50,908 nt of DNA from Candidatus Methylobacter titanis. GTDB taxonomy: Bacteria; Pseudomonadota; Gammaproteobacteria; Methylococcales; Methylomonadaceae. Every line of letters starts with the position of its first letter. The stretch's first letter is position 1. Location: positions 1 to 50,908 of the forward strand of contig JAQSDX010000024.1 of assembly GCA_029946125.1 (NCBI GenBank). The letters are read 5' to 3'. Positions 46,971 to 50,908 of this stretch are shown here, piece by piece. Both the position numbers and the translations under genes were made by a program. The notes under the pieces are model-generated. The model made no database searches and was not told where the DNA came from. It was given only the letters and a program-made list of their open reading frames with translations.

Positions 46971-47120
46971 ATGTTAGAAACTCTCGCAATCCTCCTAGTC
47001 ATCCTTTGGATACTGGGCTTGGTCTCATCATACACATTGGGTGGGTTCATTCACATTCTGTTGGTTATCGCGATTATCGTGATCGTGTTACGTGTCATTC
47101 AAGGCAGAAGGGTCGTGTAA
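46971..47120 (+). CDS. lmo0937-type small membrane protein
   Basis: A 49-residue peptide, MLETLAILLVILWILGLVSS, then YTLGGFIHILLVIAIIVIVL and RVIQGRRVV. Two hydrophobic helices and the GGFIHILLVIA segment match the lmo0937 family (DUF5670) as I remember it. AAGGAG lies 9 bases before the ATG. Such genes often occur with csbD and other general-stress genes; the function is unknown. It is on the same strand as csbD, 225 bp downstream, and no motif copy precedes it, so it may be read through from csbD or use its own promoter. Confidence 0.85.
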   Translation: MLETLAILLVILWILGLVSSYTLGGFIHILLVIAIIVIVLRVIQGRRVV

Positions 47121-47283
47121 AGACACTGGAATGCGTTTGTACAACGTATTATCAGCCGGCGCTGATCGGTTCAGGCATCCTGGAAACCCGCAGTTAAACT
47201 TTGTAATAACGGTTTCCGGGCTTGTCTTTATGCTACATTGCTAGGTTGCAGCAGTGAAAATTTAAAACTTATGGAGAGACTAA

Positions 47284-47420
47284 TTGACTGCTCCCCCACC
47301 TAAAGGAAGGGGATTCCTACTTCAACGAGAACAGGACACCGGGACTAACCCAATGCCACTTACACTCTCTCCAAAGGCTAGAATCGCAAGCCCTGCGACT
47401 TTGATATTTACTGCCGCATT
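47284..47420 (-). ncRNA. Predicted omega (right-end) RNA of the tnpB-only element
   Basis: In IS200/IS605 elements the guide RNA of TnpB covers the 3' end of tnpB and the right end. Here that is the stretch ending at the hairpin 47293-47312. The guide would begin outside the element: TTAGTCTCTCCATAAG on the minus strand (47283 downward). The 5' limit is a guess. Confidence 0.35.
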
Positions 47421-48467
47421 ACAATCCCTGTCGAGGGTTGTTGAACACTCTGGACACGTCCAGGAGCGCACATCCAGCGGCATTTTATCCGAAATGTACC
47501 CACAGCAAGAGCAGCGTTTACTTGAAGGGAACCACTGGTCAATGGCAACAAAAGTACGACCGCCCCAAGTGGACTTGTACTCTATTTGCCTCGTCAGCTC
47601 TCCCCAAGAAGCATCAGCAATATGCTTGGCTAATTTTGGATTTTTAATCATATTCTTAATGCGGAGGGTTTCGACGCAGATAACTTGGTTCTCGTTAACT
47701 AATCTGCGGGACTGCTTGTGCAAGAAGTCCTTCCGGCAATCGGTAATTTTAGCGTGAACGCGGGCGACCTTAACTTTGGCTTTGCGCCTATTGCTACTGC
47801 CCAGTTTCTTTTTGGCAAGTTTGCGCTGGGCTTTAGCGAGTTGAGCCGTGTACTTTCTAGTGTGGCGGGGATTGCCGGACTTTTCACCATCCGAAGTAAT
47901 CATAATGTCAGTTATGCCCACATCGACACCAATAGCCTTGTCGGTTACTGGAAGCAATATTGGTTCAAACTCACACAGGCAACTGACAAAATAACGACCT
48001 GCGAAGTCTTTGGTAATAGTAATGGTGCTTGGGTCGCTGGGAAGCGGTTGACTCCAGCGAATAGCCAGAGGGGTTTTGGATTTAGCGATACACAGCTTGC
48101 CGTCTTTGTAGGTAAATGCGCGGTAAGTGAACTCTGCGGATTGTTGTCCGTTTTTCTTTTTAAAGGTCGGGTATTTGGTTCTACCAGCAAAGAAATTGCT
48201 GAAAGCGGCTTGCTGATTTCTCAAGCATTGCTGCAAAGGGACACTGGAAACTTCATTAAGCCAGGACAGCTCAGGTTGTTTTTTAATGGCCGTCAGTCTG
48301 GCATTAGCGCCAATATACGACACATTCTCTTTAGCCGCATAATAAGCATCGGTGCGGTATCTGAGAATTTCGTTATAGACAAATCGAACACAGCCAAACG
48401 TCTTGGCAAGCAATTCAGCTTGTTCTGCGTCTGGGTAAAACCGGTATCGATAGGCTTTCTTAATCAT
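47322..48467 (-). CDS. tnpB: TnpB RNA-guided nuclease (IS1341 type)
   Basis: A 381-residue TnpB. The N-terminal helix-turn region (YRYRFYPDAEQAELLAKTFG) precedes the RuvC domain. Its catalytic acids are all present: D182 (GVDVGITD), E266 (CVETLRIKNM) and D348 (LDRDCNAAVNI). The zinc finger is intact: C319, C322, C338 and C341. TnpB cuts DNA next to a short target motif, guided by its right-end RNA, and helps the element persist at its site. The C-terminal ~20 residues past NIKVAGLAILAFGES are variable tail. It lies between the lmo0937-type gene and DUF3185 gene, opposite in strand to both. It differs widely from the TnpB at 49051, so the two elements are not recent copies. Confidence 0.93.
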   Translation of the reverse strand: MIKKAYRYRFYPDAEQAELLAKTFGCVRFVYNEILRYRTDAYYAAKENVSYIGANARLTAIKKQPELSWLNEVSSVPLQQCLRNQQAAFSNFFAGRTKYPTFKKKNGQQSAEFTYRAFTYKDGKLCIAKSKTPLAIRWSQPLPSDPSTITITKDFAGRYFVSCLCEFEPILLPVTDKAIGVDVGITDIMITSDGEKSGNPRHTRKYTAQLAKAQRKLAKKKLGSSNRRKAKVKVARVHAKITDCRKDFLHKQSRRLVNENQVICVETLRIKNMIKNPKLAKHIADASWGELTRQIEYKSTWGGRTFVAIDQWFPSSKRCSCCGYISDKMPLDVRSWTCPECSTTLDRDCNAAVNIKVAGLAILAFGESVSGIGLVPVSCSR

Positions 48468-48469
48468 AA

Positions 48470-48496
48470 TTCACATGATATATTGAATCATGTGAA
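48470..48496. repeat. Left-end hairpin of the tnpB-only element
   Basis: TTCACATGAT, loop ATATTGA, ATCATGTGAA: a perfect 10-bp stem directly before the tnpB start, as in other IS1341-type left ends. Confidence 0.65.
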
Positions 48497-48556
48497 AGTA
48501 AACGCATAGGTGGAATAATGTACAATAAAGATAAAGATAAAGATCACACCATTCCT

Positions 48557-48576
48557 CTCCGACCTAAAGGACGGGG
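48557..48576 (-). repeat. Solo IS605 right-end hairpin upstream of the DUF3185 gene
   Basis: CTCCGACCTAAAGGACGGGG has the same layout as the three right-end hairpins at 47293, 48943 and 50806, with no tnpB attached. On its minus-strand side it continues GGAGAGGAATG, like the GGGGAGGATG of the other ends. It sits 5 bases before the TGGAG ribosome site of the gene at 48595. The 18-base stretch AAAGAT x3 lies just upstream. Confidence 0.6.
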
Positions 48577-48594
48577 TATCCTGGAGTTTTCCCG

Positions 48595-48816
48595 ATGAAC
48601 ACAGTCAAGATTGTGGCAATTATGCTGATCATAGCCGGGGTATTAGGGTTGGTCTATGATCGTTTCAGCTATACCAAGGAAACCCAGGAAGCTAAGTTAG
48701 GTCCGTTGGAATTAACGGTTAAAGACACACAGACAGTTTATGTCCCGGTCTGGGTCGGTATAGGGGCGATAGTGGCTGGCGGCGGACTCCTGCTTTTTTC
48801 TGGCAGAAAGAATTAG
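48595..48816 (+). CDS. DUF3185 family small membrane protein
   Basis: A 73-residue protein with two hydrophobic helices: VKIVAIMLIIAGVLGLVYD (~4-22) and WVGIGAIVAGGGLLLFSG (~53-70). Between them is FSYTKETQEAKLGPLELTVKDTQTVYVPVW, the conserved loop of the DUF3185 family as I recall it. Function unknown; often found with other small stress-related membrane proteins. TGGAG lies 9 bases before the ATG. It probably once followed the lmo0937-type gene directly, with the IS element at 47284-48510 now between them. Confidence 0.85.
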   Translation: MNTVKIVAIMLIIAGVLGLVYDRFSYTKETQEAKLGPLELTVKDTQTVYVPVWVGIGAIVAGGGLLLFSGRKN

Positions 48817-48932
48817 CAGCTGCGTCTGCTGAGACGGTCCGGGTTAAGCGCTACGGTGGTTTTTTAGCCACTGGAGCGTTCACGTTCCAGCGGGCGATAG
48901 CAGACAAGACGATTGGCATCAATCAATGCGAT

Positions 48933-49080
48933 TTGACATCCTCCCCGACCTAAAGGAAGGGGATTCCTGATTGCTCAAGAGTGAGTAGGTATCGCTACTG
49001 CTCACTGGTTTCTGCTGCTGACGGCATTACTGCACCGTTCACTTCACAGACTAGCCCCGTCTATCCGACGGTTGGTTTCC
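48933..49080 (-). ncRNA. Predicted omega (right-end) RNA of the tnpA+tnpB element
   Basis: The ~118 bases between the tnpB stop and the element end are structured. One helix pairs AGTGAGCAGTAG with CCTACTCACT (about 48980-49010), and the terminal hairpin is at 48943-48962. This is the expected place of the TnpB guide RNA. The guide would start just outside, ATCGCATTGATTGATGCCAA on the minus strand (48932 down). The 5' limit within tnpB is unknown. Confidence 0.4.
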
Positions 49081-50232
49081 TGCTAAAAGCACATGGCCTT
49101 TAGCGAGTACATTGATTGCGCCAACAAGGTCGGCGTTTTCACTAAAACCGCATTCTACACAGACAAATTCAGCTTGCGTAAGCCGGTTTTCTTTGGCGAC
49201 ATGACGGCAACTCGGACACGTTTGGCTGGTGTAGTGCGCTGGTACTCGAAGCACACTGCCATTATTCCAGTTTTGCTTGTACTCCAACAGGGTTGCAAAT
49301 AGGCTCCAGCCTTGATCCAAGATAGACTTATTCAAGCCGGACTTTTGCGCGACTTTGTTGCCGGGCTTTTCGCTGTTTCCTTTAGCGGATTTGCTCATAT
49401 TTTTTACCCGCAAGTCCTCAATAACGATAATCGCTTGGCTTTCGCTGATTTCAGTTGAGACTTTGTGCAGGTAATCTTTACGCGCATTGCCAATATCCTC
49501 ATGGCATTGGCTAATCTTTGCTTTGACTTTTTTCCAGTTATTGGAGAACTTCTTTTTGTGTTTAAGCTGCCGCTGTAATTTGGCTAATTTCTCGGCCTTA
49601 GCTTTGAAGCTGTTTAAGGGGGCATAGACAGTGCCATTAGATAGCGTGGCAAATTGCTTAATACCCATATCGATGCCAACGATGGTCGTTGATTGATGCG
49701 GCAACAGTTCGGCTTCGTATTCGGTTTGAATGGAAATATACCAGTATTTCCCTTTACGGCTTACGGTGATGTTCTTGGCTTCGCCGACAATCTTGCGGCT
49801 ATTTCGGTAACTTACCCAGCCGATTTTTGGCAAAAACACTTGGCTTTTTTCTTGGTCTATCTTAAAACCTTGCGGGTAGCGAAAGCTGTCGCGCTGGCCT
49901 TTTTTCTTGAAAACAGGGATACGTTTTAACGGCTGGTTTTTGTCAATCGCATCTTTAAAGGCTTTCTCCAAATCCTTGAGTTTTTGCTGGATGACTTGTG
50001 AAGGAAGTTCTCTTAAGAAGCCGGATTCATCGGATTGTTTCCACAGCGTTGCCCAGAAGTTAAGCTCCTGATACCACAGCAACGGCGCTTTTTGTTCAAG
50101 CCTAGCAAGATTTAACGCCAATGCTTTATTCCAGACGAAGCGGCTGCCACCGGCGAAGTTAGCCAATTGCCGACTAACCGCTGGCGTTGCTTTGAGCTGG
50201 AACTTAAAGGCTTTGCGTAGGGTCTTGTTCAT
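49051..50232 (-). CDS. tnpB: TnpB RNA-guided nuclease (IS605 type)
   Basis: A 393-residue TnpB. Catalytic acids D188 (GIDMGIKQF), E272 (VIEDLRVKNM) and D368 (NADLVGAINVLAKGH) are intact, as are zinc-finger cysteines 339, 342, 358 and 361 (CPSC and CVEC). It begins MNKTLRKAFKFQLKATP. The last residues (AGNQPSDRRG) read into the structured right end. It is paired with the divergent tnpA 32 bp away, where both promoters must lie. TnpB is not needed for transposition; it cuts the empty donor site using a right-end RNA guide. Confidence 0.94.
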   Translation of the reverse strand: MNKTLRKAFKFQLKATPAVSRQLANFAGGSRFVWNKALALNLARLEQKAPLLWYQELNFWATLWKQSDESGFLRELPSQVIQQKLKDLEKAFKDAIDKNQPLKRIPVFKKKGQRDSFRYPQGFKIDQEKSQVFLPKIGWVSYRNSRKIVGEAKNITVSRKGKYWYISIQTEYEAELLPHQSTTIVGIDMGIKQFATLSNGTVYAPLNSFKAKAEKLAKLQRQLKHKKKFSNNWKKVKAKISQCHEDIGNARKDYLHKVSTEISESQAIIVIEDLRVKNMSKSAKGNSEKPGNKVAQKSGLNKSILDQGWSLFATLLEYKQNWNNGSVLRVPAHYTSQTCPSCRHVAKENRLTQAEFVCVECGFSENADLVGAINVLAKGHVLLAGNQPSDRRG

Positions 50233-50264
50233 GGTGCTATACTAGCATAATTTTTAATTGGTCT

Positions 50265-50681
50265 ATGCAAAAAAATCAAGACATTCGGTACGGTAGGCAC
50301 TGTGTTTTTAATCTTCATGTTCATTTGGTCTTTGTAACCAAATACCAACGTGGCGTATTCAATCAGCTTGTGATTGATGATCTACGACACATCTTCACCC
50401 AGGTTTGTGCTGACTTTGAAGCGGAATTGATAGAGTTTGATGGCGAGGACGATCATGTTCATCTGTTGGTGAATTACCCGCCCAAAGTTTCAATATCGTC
50501 ATTGGTGAACAGTCTTAAAGGGGTATCAAGCCGAATGATTCGCAAGAAGGATTATCCTGAAATCAAAAAGAAATTGTGGAGGGGCGCTTTATGGTCGCCC
50601 AGTTACTTTGCCGGGAGTTGCGGCGGTGCGCCTATAGCCATTATTCGGCAATACATCGAACAACAAAGAACGCCAAAATAG
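50265..50681 (+). CDS. tnpA: TnpA, Y1 HUH transposase of IS200/IS605
   Basis: A 138-residue single-strand DNA transposase. The HUH motif is H64-V-H66 (DDHVHLLVNY) and the catalytic tyrosine is Y130 (IRQYIEQQ). Other family marks are HLVFVTKYQRGVF, SLVNSLKGVSSR and LWSPSYFAGSCGG. It excises and joins the top-strand element by recognising hairpins at both ends. Length is normal and no defect is seen, so the element may be active. The start is ATG 50265. It could also mobilise the tnpB-only element if the ends are compatible. Confidence 0.95.
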   Translation: MQKNQDIRYGRHCVFNLHVHLVFVTKYQRGVFNQLVIDDLRHIFTQVCADFEAELIEFDGEDDHVHLLVNYPPKVSISSLVNSLKGVSSRMIRKKDYPEIKKKLWRGALWSPSYFAGSCGGAPIAIIRQYIEQQRTPK

Positions 50682-50709
50682 ATTATTTGCTAATTAAGTC
50701 GCTTACATC

Positions 50710-50728
50710 CCCGCCCTGAACGGCCGGG
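50710..50728. repeat. Left-end hairpin of the tnpA+tnpB element
   Basis: CCCGCC and GGCCGGG pair with one bulged base around CTGAAC. The form CCCCGCCCTGAACGG followed by TTTTAC is typical of this end in IS200/IS605 elements. Confidence 0.55.
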
Positions 50729-50747
50729 TTTTACGCTACATGCTGAT

Positions 50748-50779
50748 AAAAAACCGGCAGTCCCAGAGAAACTACCGGT
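50748..50779 (-). terminator. Rho-independent terminator for a minus-strand gene
   Basis: On the minus strand ACCGGTAGT, loop TTCTCTGGG, ACTGCCGGT (8 of 9 pairs), then TTTTTT. It lies in the ~60 bp of DNA between two IS ends and faces leftward, as if ending a host gene now cut off by the element to its right. Confidence 0.6.
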
Positions 50780-50796
50780 CTCTTGAAGTACCTACC

Positions 50797-50908
50797 AGTG
50801 AATTACCCCGACCTAAAGGACGGGGCTTCTAACGTCAACGGCACGAGCAAGAACAGAGGTTACGTCCCCTGACTTGGCTAACAGTGCCTCAGTTAGCAGT
50901 ACCGGCGA
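50797..50908 (-). mobile_element. Right end of a third IS605-group element, running off the window
   Basis: The hairpin CCCCGACCTAAAGGACGGGG (50806-50825) is followed outward (minus strand) by TAATTCAC and inward by GTTAGAAG, a pattern I recall from IS605/IS1341 right ends. A minus-strand frame open from the window edge, ending VLARAVDVRSPVL and stopping at 50813 inside the hairpin, may be the tail of its tnpB. Too little is visible to be sure. Confidence 0.45.

Larger units (their letters stand above)
47284..48510 (-). mobile_element. IS200/IS605-group element, tnpB only (IS1341-like)
   Basis: It contains one intact tnpB and no tnpA. The right end (on the tnpB 3' side) has the hairpin CCCC-GA/CA-CCT-AA-AGG-AA-GGGG at 47293-47312 and stops near TTGAC at 47284. 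The left end, just 5' of tnpB, has a 10-bp hairpin TTCACATGAT/ATCATGTGAA (48470-48479 and 48487-48496), a form known in such elements. The outer limits are estimates. It would need a tnpA in trans to move; one is 2 kb away. Confidence 0.7.
48933..50737. mobile_element. IS605-type element with divergent tnpB and tnpA
   Basis: Minus-strand tnpB (49051-50232) and plus-strand tnpA (50265-50681) are divergent, the IS605 arrangement, and both are intact. The right end beyond tnpB has the hairpin at 48943-48962 and ends near TTGAC 48933. The left end beyond tnpA has an imperfect hairpin CCCGCC...GGCCGGG at 50710-50728 flanked on both sides by TTAC. Outer limits are estimates. No target duplication is expected. 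Confidence 0.75.

Noticed and set aside
47293-50825. Four copies of the CCTAAAGG hairpin as a CRISPR-like array
   Set aside because: Spacing is irregular (hundreds to thousands of bases) and three of the four copies mark IS element ends; no cas gene is present.

Overview
The window looks like chromosomal DNA of a free-living gammaproteobacterium. A class I adenylate cyclase, PAS/GGDEF/EAL signalling proteins, glycogen and trehalose enzymes and short palindromic intergenic repeats fit a Methylococcales-type methanotroph, but no methane-oxidation marker is present, so the genus is a guess. No rRNA, tRNA or CRISPR array was seen.

Layout. Bases 1-2836: a membrane PAS sensor histidine kinase cut by the left edge. 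3049-5764: a DUF1207 outer-membrane protein coupled to a BON lipoprotein, with a second BON lipoprotein divergent from it. 6341-19058: a storage-carbohydrate block, glgB, treS-maltokinase fusion, glgX, treZ, treY, with an apparent 22-codon stump of glgE behind glgB. 19157-27440: a sterol-desaturase family protein, adenylate cyclase, a yeast-type cytosine deaminase, a TauE/SafE transporter, an NTF2-like protein, a small membrane protein and an L,D-transpeptidase. 27790-36327: a 2845-residue cyclic beta-1,2-glucan synthase. 36498-44887: a PAS-GGDEF-EAL protein, a CheB-CheR-PAS fusion, and two paralogous Crp/Fnr regulators flanking a small secreted protein. 45378-48816: an envelope-stress-like group (DUF900 hydrolase, CsbD, lmo0937-type and DUF3185 membrane peptides). 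47284-50908: IS200/IS605 elements, one tnpB-only, one tnpA+tnpB and the end of a third at the right edge.

Most notable signal. Five genes or operons (both BON lipoproteins, the glucan synthase, the small secreted protein and csbD) are preceded by the same motif, a 14-bp palindrome GTRCGNTACCGYAC followed by a conserved MGACTG-like hexamer and, 15-16 bp later, an AT-rich -10-like hexamer. All five point at the gene they precede. A weaker sixth copy lies upstream of glgB. I infer an envelope/osmotic-stress regulon joining periplasmic glucan, BON lipoproteins, CsbD and perhaps glycogen/trehalose metabolism. The two local Crp/Fnr-type regulators are candidate, untested readers of the motif.

Other themes are gene decay (glgE stump, OmpA C-terminus with a frameshift, response-regulator tail), a family of REP-like palindromes, and several copies of an IS605 right-end hairpin, one standing alone just before a ribosome binding site.
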